33,897 nt of DNA from Pseudomonadales bacterium (lineage in GTDB: Bacteria > Pseudomonadota > Gammaproteobacteria > Pseudomonadales > Azotimanducaceae), in contig JANQKS010000127.1 of assembly GCA_028281005.1 (NCBI GenBank), forward strand, positions 1-33,897. The letters are read 5' to 3'. The notes under the pieces were generated by a model that was not told the DNA's origin, searched no databases, and saw only the letters and a list, made by a program, of their open reading frames with translations. A program made the translations under genes and the position numbers. Positions 1 to 7,815 of the stretch are shown here, piece after piece (the stretch's first letter is position 1; every line of letters starts with the position of its first letter).

Positions 1-61
1 ACCTTGATGGGGCCCAACCCCACCGGCGGTACGCCGTCTAGCCCAAAAACCCCACAAACCC

Positions 62-127
62 GCTGATCCTAAGTTTTCAAGTGGTTTGAGCACTAGTGCT
101 CAAACCACTTGAAAACTTAGGATCAGC
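62..127. repeat. 66-bp perfect palindrome (mobile-element end or MITE-like)
   Basis: The sequence reads the same on both strands over 66 bases, centred on CTAG at 93-96. The right half (90-126) recurs at 33796-33832 with 35 of 37 identical bases. The right arm supplies the last codons and the stop of the DUF2970 gene. Two copies of one terminal inverted repeat abutting across CTAG would look like this, as in a MITE or an element junction; a chimeric assembly is the main alternative. No target duplication is evident. I see no recognisable coding sequence in bases 1-61. Confidence 0.8.
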
Positions 128-384
128 TTTACCAGGCCGATCATCAACAGCACAAAGGTAGCCGTAAACAGCACACCCATGGCGATAAAGTGCAGCGGAT
201 TTCCGCGGCTGAAATCCCGGATGCGGTTCTGCCTTTTTTGTACCCCAACGGCAGCCCATAGCGTGCTTTGCAACAACTGCAGGAAGCTCAAAGACCCGTG
301 ATTTTCACCCTGGCTGCTTTGCGGCCGCGGTGCTTGGTTGGTCTCTTGGGTGGTAGGTGCGTTTGTCGTGTGTTGAGAGGACAT
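100..384 (-). CDS. DUF2970 family small membrane protein
   Basis: This 94-residue protein has a low-complexity polar N-terminus (about residues 1-30), then the segment that identifies DUF2970: an amphipathic stretch ending in GVQKRQNRIRDFSRG, and one membrane helix near the C-terminus (about 68-90). The function of the family is unknown. From memory of gammaproteobacterial genomes it often sits among the aa3-type cytochrome c oxidase genes, so a cox locus may once have lain to the left. The last residues (after KLIL) and the stop codon are encoded by the arm of the 66-bp palindrome, so the natural C-terminus may have been replaced. It is transcribed divergently from the LysR gene. The ribosome site is weak, and a start further inside is possible. 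Confidence 0.75.
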   Translation of the reverse strand: MSSQHTTNAPTTQETNQAPRPQSSQGENHGSLSFLQLLQSTLWAAVGVQKRQNRIRDFSRGNPLHFIAMGVLFTATFVLLMIGLVKLILSFQVV

Positions 385-399
385 AAATCCATACTATTA

Positions 400-460
400 T
401 GTGTTCAAACACAGATAAATTGCTTACTCTTCACTTTATTAATGACTAAATGGCATTAAT
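400..460. promoter_or_regulatory. Divergent promoter region with two inverted repeats, probable LysR-type operator
   Basis: The 81-bp gap between the divergent DUF2970 and LysR genes holds two dyads: TGTGTT-N2-AACACA at 400-413, and ATTAATG-N9-CATTAAT at 438-444/454-460, ending five bases before the LysR start codon. LysR-type regulators commonly bind interrupted dyads of the T-N11-A kind in such divergent regions and repress their own gene. That these are the binding sites is inference from position and symmetry. Confidence 0.45.
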
Positions 461-465
461 AGCCA

Positions 466-1359
466 ATGGATGCGCTTTCGGACCTACATTTATTCAAAGA
501 AATTGTGGAAGCAGGCAGTTTTGTCAGCGCCGCCGCGCGCTTAGACATTACGCCTTCCGCGGTCAGTAAACGCCTCAGCCGCTACGAATTGCGGCTGGGT
601 GTGCGCTTGCTTAACCGCACCACCCGTTCGCTGTCACTTACCGAAGCGGGGGAAACGCTATTCTTGCGTGGGCGCAATATTTTGGAGGAGGTTGAACTCG
701 CGGAGTTGGCCTCTATCGACGCAGCGACAAAGCCTAGCGGCGGCTTGCGGGTGGCTTGTTCCGATGCATTTGCGTTGCACGTGCTGCTGCCTATGCTGCA
801 AACGTTTCAGTCGACCTATCCGGATGTGCGCATCAATGTCTTACAGGGGGACGGGCCCATCGACATGGTTACCGAGCGTATCGATGTCGCCATCCGTTTC
901 GAACAGCCAACAAATACGGACTTTGTGGTACGACCGCTCATCGAGGACCCGTGGGTGGTGTGCGCCAGCCCCAGCTATCTCGTACAGCATGGTGCGCCTC
1001 AACACCCGTATGAGCTAGCAACGCATCGGTGTTTGACCATTCGCGCGCGGGACGTAGAAAGCGCCGATTGGATTTTTCGTCAGGGTGATCAAAGGGCCAC
1101 GGTGACAGTAAACAGCGTCTTCTCCGGGATTGGCCTTGTGGTAAAACAAGCAGCGCTGAACGGCCTTGGGATCGCGCGGCTGGCACATTTTCTGGTGCGC
1201 GAAAGTATTCGCCAGGGGGAGTTGGTGCAATTATTCAAAGCGTTTGAACCCGCAGATAAACGATCAATTTACGTCGTTTACCCGCATCGCGATTTCCTGC
1301 CGTTGAAGGTGCGCTTGTTTGTGGATCACATCTCGCAGCACATGACAATGCCCAGATGA
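466..1359 (+). CDS. LysR family transcriptional regulator (CrgA-like)
   Basis: The 297 residues match the family's usual size. An N-terminal winged helix-turn-helix (about 4-62) contains the typical AAARLDITPSAVSKRLSRYE pattern followed by LGVRLLNRTTRSLSLTEAG. A type-2 periplasmic-binding-like effector domain (about 90-295) follows. The pattern of the effector domain (IDVAIRFEQ, LVQLF) is that of the CrgA-like branch. It presumably controls itself and a neighbouring gene; the divergent DUF2970 gene or the SDR dehydrogenase at 1719-2474 are the nearest candidates. The effector cannot be read from the sequence. No strong ribosome site precedes the chosen ATG, but it begins the conserved helix-turn-helix domain at the right point. 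Confidence 0.92.
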   Translation: MDALSDLHLFKEIVEAGSFVSAAARLDITPSAVSKRLSRYELRLGVRLLNRTTRSLSLTEAGETLFLRGRNILEEVELAELASIDAATKPSGGLRVACSDAFALHVLLPMLQTFQSTYPDVRINVLQGDGPIDMVTERIDVAIRFEQPTNTDFVVRPLIEDPWVVCASPSYLVQHGAPQHPYELATHRCLTIRARDVESADWIFRQGDQRATVTVNSVFSGIGLVVKQAALNGLGIARLAHFLVRESIRQGELVQLFKAFEPADKRSIYVVYPHRDFLPLKVRLFVDHISQHMTMPR

Positions 1360-1715
1360 AATACTGCTCGGCGTCAAAATCCCACACGCTTAGCGCTAAG
1401 TAAAACACGAAGCACCAAACCACGTTGCCCGCTACAACCCACACCATCAAGTGTCGCAAGGTTGCCACCAACACAATCGCCATCGCTGTACTTAACAAAG
1501 GCCCAACACCATGGGTGCGGTTAAATCAATACCGGGCACCCCATACTTCTCAAGCACACCCCGGGTGCGCGCAACATCGCGTTGTAGCCAGAGTAACGGG
1601 CTTCGAGGAAACGGCTAAGTTGTGCCGAACACAGTGCCGCGACATAGGCGCCAGCCGACCCGCCCGAGTGACCGATACCTATTCCACTGCCAGCCCTCAG
1701 CCACCTTTCAACCAA
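1360..1715 (-). pseudogene. Possible decayed membrane-protein gene
   Basis: This 360-base stretch holds no intact gene. On the minus strand three frames can be joined by two shifts into one protein-like string: a segment with LSRFLEARYSGYNAML, then EKYGVPGIDLTAPMVLG, then a hydrophobic helix pair beginning LLSTAMAIVLVATLRHLMVW. The shifts fall near 1545 and 1505. The joined string looks like a two- to three-helix inner-membrane protein, and its end runs into the 3' end of the LysR gene on the other strand. I do not recognise the family. Chance open frames are the alternative. Confidence 0.3.
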
Positions 1716-1718
1716 CGC

Positions 1719-2474
1719 TTAATGTAGGGTTCTTCCGCCGGCGACCAGTAGGTATGTCCCCGTCACGTAACTCGCCCCGGGGCTGGCCAGAAAAGATACT
1801 GCATGGGCCACTTCCTCCGGCTCGCCAAGCCGCCCCATGGGGATGCTCACAAGCGTAGCTTGTTGATGTTCTTCGGGCAGGCTGGTCGCCATAGGCGTAC
1901 GAATCGCACCGGGGCAGACCGCATTGACAGTAATGTTGTAGCGCGCAACTTCCAACGCGAGGGAGCGCGTAAACCCCAGCAGCCCGGCTTTGGAAGCCGA
2001 ATAATCAGTGCTGCCCGGACCACCGCGAAAGGCCTGTTCAGACGACGTATTGATAATGCGGCCACACCGCATTTGTTTCATTTCATTGATGACTTCGCGG
2101 GTACAGTCTGCCGCGGCACGCAGATTCAGCGCGTACACTTCGTCCCACTGATCCGTCGAGGCATTGGGAAACGAACGCGTTGCGCTGCGGGCGGGTCCAC
2201 CTGCATTGTTGTGCAGAATTTCAATGAAACCCAACTTCTGCCGAACCTCAGCAATTGCGGCTTTGATGGCTGAGCGGTCCAACAAGTCCACCGGCACAAC
2301 CTGACATTTGACACCCGTGGCTTCCACCAAGGCTTGTGTTTCCGCCAAACCGGCTTCGTTGATGTCGAGTACCGCCACATCAGCGCCATCATTGGCCAGC
2401 GCCACGGCGCATGCTCTACCTATGCCCGATGCTGCACCGGTGACTACGGCTACCTTGTCTTGCAGTTGCGACAT
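1719..2474 (-). CDS. Short-chain dehydrogenase/reductase (SDR, FabG-like)
   Basis: A classical SDR of 251 residues with the cofactor motif TGAASGIG (12-19), the NNAGG motif in the middle and the catalytic YSASK tetrad segment at about 157-161. Asp at the end of strand 2 (VAVLDIN) favours NAD over NADP. The C-terminus reads YVTGTYLLVAGG, the usual FabG-like ending with slight changes. It should reduce or oxidise a carbonyl/alcohol pair; the substrate is not evident. A strong GGAGGG and AAGGA run precedes the ATG. It is separated from the MFS gene by a 260-bp divergent intergenic region and followed downstream by the decayed membrane gene. Confidence 0.9.
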   Translation of the reverse strand: MSQLQDKVAVVTGAASGIGRACAVALANDGADVAVLDINEAGLAETQALVEATGVKCQVVPVDLLDRSAIKAAIAEVRQKLGFIEILHNNAGGPARSATRSFPNASTDQWDEVYALNLRAAADCTREVINEMKQMRCGRIINTSSEQAFRGGPGSTDYSASKAGLLGFTRSLALEVARYNITVNAVCPGAIRTPMATSLPEEHQQATLVSIPMGRLGEPEEVAHAVSFLASPGASYVTGTYLLVAGGRTLH

Positions 2475-2663
2475 TCCTTTCCCTCCTCAATACCTGACTA
2501 CGAGCGCAATTGCTGCGGATGTTTGAAGTGATTTCTCAAGACAGCGTTCACGTCTGCCTATGCCGTGCGCCTGCGGCAATATTACACAGTTGCGCAAGGG
2601 TATTGTTACTGCGCCTCGCTTACGAACGTCACTGTGAGCTATCATTGATGCATGCTCCGCAAA

Positions 2664-2720
2664 GAATAACCACGCAGCATTTTATTCAAGCACCGGGTTT
2701 CCGGTGTTAGCCCGTGGTTT
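2664..2720 (+). promoter_or_regulatory. Structured leader upstream of the MFS gene, attenuator-like
   Basis: The transcript here can form an outer stem AACCACG (2668-2674) with CGTGGTT (2713-2719) enclosing a perfect hairpin CACCGG-GTTT-CCGGTG (2691-2706), and the outer stem runs into five T residues. An alternative stem, GAATAA (2664-2669) with TTATTC (2682-2687), would compete with the outer one. The ribosome site GGAG (2727-2730) follows directly. It could be a terminator or an attenuator of the transporter gene. I do not recognise a known riboswitch class. Confidence 0.35.
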
Positions 2721-2735
2721 TTGTCCGGAGTTTCT

Positions 2736-3938
2736 ATGCAGCGTTTTACGTCTATCGCAACGCTTTACGCAGCTTGGTTTTTCACACGCGCCTTGTTACA
2801 CCGCGGCTGGTGGCTGGTGACCAGTCTGTACCTTGTCGTTGAAGCAGCGCTTTCACCATTTGAACTGATTTTTTTAGGCACCGCACAGGGGCTCACCATC
2901 CTCATTGCGGAGCTACCCACCGGGGTTTTCGCCGATACCTACAGCAGAAAGTGGTCTCTGGTCATCGCCCATGCGTTGATGGGCATGGCAATGATCAGCA
3001 CTGCCATGGTGTTGTCATTCCCGGCACTGGTGGTCACACAAATGGTCTGGGGGTTGGCCTGGACCTTTTCGTCAGGCGCAGATGTAGCGTGGATGACGGA
3101 CGAACTGGATGATCCCAAGCAAACACCGCAAGCGCTCATTACCGCAGCGAAGTGGGGAGAATGTGGTGCTGCTGCGGGTATCGTTGCGTTGGGCGTGTTG
3201 GCCTGGTCGACCAGCCTCGCCACGGCCATGGTGTGCGCCGGTATTGGGATGTTGGTCCTGGGCGGCGCAGTCGCTTACTTCTTTCGAGAGACCAAATTTC
3301 AACCCGCCGCTAAAGGCAACAACCTAAAACACGCGGCGCACACCCTACGAACCGGCATGGCGCGTTTACGCGGGCAACGTATCTTGCTGCATATTCTCAC
3401 GTGCACATTACTCATCAACGGTGCCGACGAGGCATTTGGGCGACTTTACGCCAAGCAACTGGTCGATCTCGGCCTGCCCGATAGCGCTGCTCCGATTTTC
3501 TCGCTGACTTTGCTTGCCTTGGTCACGTTGGCTTGCAGCGTTGCCGCCTTGAACGCGACCCATGCCTACCTAAGCAACGGCACCCATTACGCTCGTATCT
3601 ATGGCATGGCGGCACTCTGCGGCGCCTTGGGATTGGCCGTGTTTGCAGGGTCACCAAACGTATATATGGCTGCGATAGGTGTATTGATGGTGACCGGCTT
3701 GGCAACGTCCGTACTACGAACGGTTAGCGTAGTGTGGGCCAACGAACATGCAAGCAGCGAAATCAGAGCCACGCTGCAGTCTTTTTTGTCGCTTGCAGAA
3801 AACATCGGCGAAATCACGCTCGGTTTCGCATTGGCGCTTGTCGCATCTTATGCCGGTATCCCGGTGGCTTTGATGGGCAGCTGCATCATCTTCGCCGCGG
3901 TTGTAGTCGCAGTGGAGCGGCGGGCTCAAGCGTTGTAG
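2736..3938 (+). CDS. MFS family transporter
   Basis: A roughly 400-residue, very hydrophobic protein with about 10-12 membrane helices in two halves. A motif-A-like loop after the second helix (PTGVFADTYSRKWSL) is typical of the major facilitator superfamily. The acidic stretch WMTDELDD after helix 4 and the central linker after residue 185 (FRETKF and a basic stretch) support the fold. ATG 2736 is chosen because GGAG lies five bases upstream; an in-frame TTG at 2721 would overlap that ribosome site. The substrate is unknown; this subgroup resembles proteins annotated as drug or metabolite exporters. A structured leader precedes it. It converges on the decayed epimerase gene. Confidence 0.85.
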   Translation: MQRFTSIATLYAAWFFTRALLHRGWWLVTSLYLVVEAALSPFELIFLGTAQGLTILIAELPTGVFADTYSRKWSLVIAHALMGMAMISTAMVLSFPALVVTQMVWGLAWTFSSGADVAWMTDELDDPKQTPQALITAAKWGECGAAAGIVALGVLAWSTSLATAMVCAGIGMLVLGGAVAYFFRETKFQPAAKGNNLKHAAHTLRTGMARLRGQRILLHILTCTLLINGADEAFGRLYAKQLVDLGLPDSAAPIFSLTLLALVTLACSVAALNATHAYLSNGTHYARIYGMAALCGALGLAVFAGSPNVYMAAIGVLMVTGLATSVLRTVSVVWANEHASSEIRATLQSFLSLAENIGEITLGFALALVASYAGIPVALMGSCIIFAAVVVAVERRAQAL

Positions 3939-3948
3939 CCGCTGCACT

Positions 3949-4653
3949 TTAGAATCGTCCCAGCGGGTAAGGACCTTGCGCAAAGCGCTCTGCGTGATAG
4001 TGCTTTGTACCCACTTGGCGGGCCAAATCGCTGCGATGGTCCTGATCCTGGCGCAAACGCTCAATCGCAGCGGCAAACGTGTAGCGCGGTTCCCAACCCA
4101 GCACCTGCCGCGCGCGGGTATTGTCGTAGACCCGATCAATCGTCTGCGACATGGGCCATCCAATGCCAACAAGTGAGCAGACACGATATCTTCAATGTCC
4201 GCCCGGCGATACAGCAACTCGTTTACCTTCAGATTGTTGTCATCGAACTTGTCACGCTGCTGCTTCGCATCATCTGGTTCAGGGAAAAAGCGCGATGTCT
4301 TTAGAATCAGACACGGCAGATTCGCATTGCGATAAAACAGCTGGCACAAGTCCTCCGCTGCGGTCTTGGTAACGCCATAAATATTTTTGGCTGCGGATAT
4401 AGTTCTTCCGTGACCCAGACAACAGATGCTTCGCCGCTGCTTTGCATCGCGTCACCGAAAGTGCTGGTGGTGCTGGTGAAAATGAAGGCGCCGCAGACGC
4501 CGTCCCGAGCTTCTTCCAACAAGTTGAGGGTTCCTGTGATGTTAGGGAGCCTCTGAATAAGTCTCATGTGCTCAGCGTGTCAACTCGTGCGCGCAGGCTT
4601 CGCATGAGTGCTTCACCCAAATGACCCGCGGAACCAGTGACTAAAACTTTCAT
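3949..4653 (-). pseudogene. NAD-dependent epimerase/dehydratase, multiply disrupted
   Basis: The start is good: AAGGA, then ATG and MKVLVTGSAGHLGEAL, the Rossmann motif of extended SDR epimerases. After about 23 codons the frame hits a stop and the next stretch of the family is missing; homology resumes at NITGTLNLLEEARDG. One A is lost from a run near 4388, shifting PKNIYGVTKTAAED into another frame. The reading then continues to SAHLLALD, lacks some 40 further codons, and ends in a third frame with DNTRARQVLGWEPRYTF. Two internal losses plus frameshifts cannot yield a working enzyme. The homopolymer shift alone might be a sequencing error; the two losses are not. Confidence 0.85.
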
Positions 4654-4786
4654 CTATCCTTTTTCCAGACACGGCCGATTCATGGGCCGCGGTAGCAAAA
4701 ATAATTGGCATTCAACGTCGGCAAGGTTCTGCTGGCAGCACACGATAGTCAAGCCCGCACCTCCGCAATTGCGTTAACATCGCCGC

Positions 4787-5266
4787 ATGCAAATTCAACG
4801 CTTGGCATCCGATGATTGGCCGCGTTTCAAACAGCTGCGTTTGGCTGCGCTGCAAGATTCGCCCGACGCATTTGGCAGCACCCTGGCCGACGCACAAACA
4901 AGATCAGCCGACGCGTGGCGACAACAAGTTGCCGAGGTAGCCACCTTTATTGCGGTACATAACGAGGTGGATGCAGGACTGGTCCGCGGCGCGGCTGATG
5001 AGACTGATGTGTCCACCGCTTGGTTGATCTCCATGTGGGTCGCCCCGGATCACCGCCGCTTAGGCTTGGGAGCTAGGCTCATCGACAGCGTTGTGAAATG
5101 GGCCCGCACGGAGGGTTATCAACGGCTCGCGCTGGATGTCGCGGATCACAACACACCCGCTGTTCAACTGTATTCCCGACACGGTTTTAAATCCACGGGC
5201 GAGACAGGTACCCTGCCACCGCCGCGAACGCACATCAGTGAACACCGCATGGCTTTGATTCTCTAG
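4787..5266 (+). CDS. GNAT family N-acetyltransferase
   Basis: A single GNAT domain of 159 residues. The acetyl-CoA pyrophosphate loop is present as RRLGLGARL in the segment starting VAPDH (about 84-100), followed by the usual helix and the NTPAVQLYSRHGFK segment near the C-terminus. It would transfer an acetyl group from acetyl-CoA to an amine of a small molecule or protein; the acceptor cannot be told from the sequence. It stands alone between the decayed epimerase and a small membrane protein. The ATG is the first in frame and begins the conserved MQIQRLASDDWPRFKQLR segment. Confidence 0.9.
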   Translation: MQIQRLASDDWPRFKQLRLAALQDSPDAFGSTLADAQTRSADAWRQQVAEVATFIAVHNEVDAGLVRGAADETDVSTAWLISMWVAPDHRRLGLGARLIDSVVKWARTEGYQRLALDVADHNTPAVQLYSRHGFKSTGETGTLPPPRTHISEHRMALIL

Positions 5267-5420
5267 CTTCCAAAAACCTGTGCGCCTAAACGCACCCATT
5301 ACTTGACGCTGATTTCGAGAGAATAGCGCTTCAACGACAACCTTAGTTTGCTGCCATTCAGCTGTGATCTTGTTAAGGTCATGGCTTGCTGAGCAACCAT
5401 CTTTAGGAGGCTTAAAACAG

Positions 5421-5819
5421 ATGAGTATCCCCTCTGTCCTGGCCATTGTCGTTGTAATCGGCTATCTGGTATTTGAAGTGTCAATCCTCCATAAGCAGCG
5501 TTACCGCATGGAACCGCTCTTTGTGCACAACGAGTTCGTAACCGCAAACCACGCAACCCAGCGCTGCGGAGAACCAGACGAGGCTGAACGGCAACAGTTT
5601 TTACTGAATTTTAAGGTCGTCCAGAGAAACGCATTGGCTGACTTAATGGAGAAGACGCCGGAGACCGCGACCGTTGAAGCGTCCGCCGAGCTTGCGCGTC
5701 TGCGTACGGAACGTGAAAGTGAAGTGGATACGTTCATCGACAGCAATGGTTGCGACGACAAACAAGTATGGCGTTGGGTGAAGCTACACGACGTTCGTGC
5801 CAACCTCAGCCTGCGCTGA
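5421..5819 (+). CDS. Membrane-anchored hypothetical protein
   Basis: I do not recognise this protein. It has 132 residues, with one N-terminal hydrophobic helix (about 3-20) and a polar remainder containing two cysteines (CGEPDE and NGCDDKQ) and a charged helical stretch around LARLRTERESEVDTFID. The start at 5421 is fixed by a full AGGAGG ten bases upstream; the frame is open to 5364 but lacks such a site there. Its last 14 bases overlap the 3' end of the deformylase gene on the other strand. The topology suggests a small inner-membrane protein with a soluble tail; which side the tail faces is not clear. Confidence 0.75.
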   Translation: MSIPSVLAIVVVIGYLVFEVSILHKQRYRMEPLFVHNEFVTANHATQRCGEPDEAERQQFLLNFKVVQRNALADLMEKTPETATVEASAELARLRTERESEVDTFIDSNGCDDKQVWRWVKLHDVRANLSLR

Positions 5820-6288
5820 GTTTACGCCTCCATCTGCGCCAAAAAGGAAGCCGGTCGACAAACAGCTTGCCATCCAGGTGGTCAAGCTCATGTTGCAAAC
5901 ACACCGCACGCATGTCATTCAGAGCGGCATCAAAATACTGACCGTTCAGATCTTGCGCACGCACGTGTAAGCGCGTGGCACGCATCACCTTGCCTTCCAC
6001 ACCGGGTACCGACGCACAGGATTCTTCCACGATGGCTTGCCGCGAAGCCTGCAATACTTCGGGGTTTACGAACACCTCCATAGCATCGCGGTTTTCCGAA
6101 ACATCTATCACCAGCACTCGCTCCAGCAAACCAAGCTGCGGTGCTGACAAACCAATCCACTGATTTTCCTGAAACGTATCAATGAGGTCCGCCATGCGCT
6201 CCCGAAAGGCGTCGTCAAACACCTCCACTGGGGGGCACACTTCCCGCAAACGTGGATCCGGGTCGATGAGTACTTCGCGCACAGCCAT
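5806..6288 (-). CDS. def: Peptide deformylase, last gene of the puc antenna operon
   Basis: The enzyme removes the formyl group from N-terminal formyl-Met. All three metal/catalytic motifs are visible in its 160 residues: GLSAPQ (46-51, usually GLAAPQ), ESCAS (89-93, usually EGCLS) and QHELDH (132-137). Expected metal ligands Cys91, His133 and His137, the catalytic Glu134 and Gln51 are kept; Ser90 and Ala92 replace the usual Gly and Leu. Its ATG shares one base with the pucC stop (TAATG), so the two are translationally coupled. That places it in the antenna operon, where the alpha subunit's N-terminal Met matters for pigment binding. The housekeeping copy is probably elsewhere, but this cannot be seen here. 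Confidence 0.88.
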   Translation of the reverse strand: MAVREVLIDPDPRLREVCPPVEVFDDAFRERMADLIDTFQENQWIGLSAPQLGLLERVLVIDVSENRDAMEVFVNPEVLQASRQAIVEESCASVPGVEGKVMRATRLHVRAQDLNGQYFDAALNDMRAVCLQHELDHLDGKLFVDRLPFWRRWRRKLSAG

Positions 6289-7727
6289 TAGAGTTTAGTC
6301 CCCGCCACCGCTACCTGACTCGATCGTCCGCGCACCAACGGGATCACAATGACCGCGGTTGCCAACAGCAGCACAATCTCCAACGTGTAAACGCTGAAAT
6401 AACCCGCCACATCCGCTCGCGCAACCATCGCGGCATCTGCGCTGGATGAAAACAGGTAAGTCACGCCATCGCGCATTGAGCCCGCAATGGCCATACCTAA
6501 TCCGGCAGCGGTCGCCTGCACCCCACCCCAGGCCCCTAATGCCAATCCGGCTCGATCTGCCGGTGCGCGCAGCATGGTGCTGGTTAAGGTGGCGTGGGTA
6601 AAAATACCGCCAGCGGCACCCAACAGGAAATTACCGATGACAAAGGGCGCCACCATGTTCATGGGTAAGGCAACGATAATCGCCAGGAATGCAGGGATAC
6701 CTAACATCACACCGCTAAGCGCTACCCGTTGGGGTTGTTCGCCACGGGTTCCAATAGCCCAAGTCGCATAGCTGAGGCCAATCAGACCACCACCGGCTAA
6801 CACCGCAGTCAACAAAGTAGTGTGGCTGACGGACAAATCGAGGATTTGACCGCCAAAAGGTTCGATCAAAATATCTGCCATGGCAAATGCGAGCGTGCCG
6901 CATCCCACGGCAATTAGGATACGCAGCGTTTGCTGGTCACCGTCACGGCACAACATTTGCCAGGCTTGTTTAAATTCCGGGTCAGGTTGAGTCTGCGCGG
7001 ATGGCCGGCGCGCTGCGGAACGGGTTTCTTGTTTCCACATGGCGATACCGTTTAGCAATATCGCGACCACCGCTGTACCCTGAATCACGCTAATCAGGCG
7101 TGCTGGGCTAAAATCTGACAGAAGCACTCCATAGATGATGGCGCTAAAAAACATACCAACCAATAGCGTGGCATTCATAAATCCCACCACCTTCGGATGG
7201 GAAGACTCTGGGGTTAAATCCGTGGCTAGCGCCAAGCCGGCCGTTTGCACTGTGTGAGCACCGGCACCGGCCAGAAGAAACGCACCTGCCGCCGCTAGTT
7301 GGCCAACATAAACGGGCGCCAAATAGGATTCCCCCATCCCACCCAAAACCAATAGCGCAAACGGCATGATCGCAAAGCCACCAAATTGTAGAAGTGTGCC
7401 GCGCCAGATAAAAGGCGTGCGGCGCCAACCCAATTCACATCGGTGTGTGTCCGAGCGAAAACCAATTAACGCGCGAAACGGCGCAAACAAAAGCGGCAGC
7501 GCCAACATGGCACCGACCAGAATGGCGGGAACACTGAGTTCCACAATCATGACTCGGTTTAACGTGCCAGCCAGCAAAACCAGTGTCATGCCAACCGAGA
7601 TCTGAAATAGAGAAAGGCGCAACAGTCGCGACCAAGTTAAGTCCTCGGTTGCTATGTCCGCAAAAGGTAGGAAACGCGGGCCAAGCGACACCCACGAACT
7701 AACTAATCTTCGCCCCAGCGTAGCCAT
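6288..7727 (-). CDS. pucC: PucC/LhaA family light-harvesting complex assembly protein
   Basis: PucC proteins are MFS-fold inner-membrane proteins needed for LH2 (or LH1, as LhaA) assembly, probably by delivering bacteriochlorophyll. The 479 residues show about 12 helices and the family's signature stretches: PRFLPFAD near the start, LLRLSLFQISVGM, GTLNRVMIVEL, LFAPFRALIGFRSDTH and LGWRRTPFIWRGT in the first quarter. It lies directly behind pucBA, as in the classic pucBAC operon, separated from pucA by a hairpin. An in-frame TTG at 7736 is nearer the AGGGA at 7741-7745 and is an alternative start. The stop overlaps the deformylase start by one base. Confidence 0.95.
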   Translation of the reverse strand: MATLGRRLVSSWVSLGPRFLPFADIATEDLTWSRLLRLSLFQISVGMTLVLLAGTLNRVMIVELSVPAILVGAMLALPLLFAPFRALIGFRSDTHRCELGWRRTPFIWRGTLLQFGGFAIMPFALLVLGGMGESYLAPVYVGQLAAAGAFLLAGAGAHTVQTAGLALATDLTPESSHPKVVGFMNATLLVGMFFSAIIYGVLLSDFSPARLISVIQGTAVVAILLNGIAMWKQETRSAARRPSAQTQPDPEFKQAWQMLCRDGDQQTLRILIAVGCGTLAFAMADILIEPFGGQILDLSVSHTTLLTAVLAGGGLIGLSYATWAIGTRGEQPQRVALSGVMLGIPAFLAIIVALPMNMVAPFVIGNFLLGAAGGIFTHATLTSTMLRAPADRAGLALGAWGGVQATAAGLGMAIAGSMRDGVTYLFSSSADAAMVARADVAGYFSVYTLEIVLLLATAVIVIPLVRGRSSQVAVAGTKL

Positions 7728-7763
7728 GTTGCTCAATCATCCCTGGGTAGCCTTGCGAAGAAC

Positions 7764-7798
7764 CCCGACTTAGGCGCCGGAACAGCGACTAAGTCGGG
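7764..7798 (-). terminator. Intercistronic hairpin between pucA and pucC
   Basis: A perfect 10-bp stem, CCCGACTTAG (7764-7773) with CTAAGTCGGG (7789-7798), encloses a 15-base loop directly behind the pucA stop. No long U run follows on the minus strand, so it should act as a partial terminator and as a 3' stabiliser of the pucBA message, giving far more antenna polypeptide than PucC. This arrangement is well known from puc and puf operons; the function here is inferred from position. Confidence 0.7.
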
Positions 7799-7815
7799 AT
7801 TACATCAATTGTGCT

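Noticed and set aside
3714-4349. A 211-residue minus-strand open frame as one gene
   Set aside because: Only its first part is epimerase-like; the rest runs out of frame and over the 3' end of the MFS gene.
4380-4395. Epimerase frameshift as nothing but a sequencing error
   Set aside because: The lost A in a run could be an error, but the two missing internal segments cannot be explained that way.
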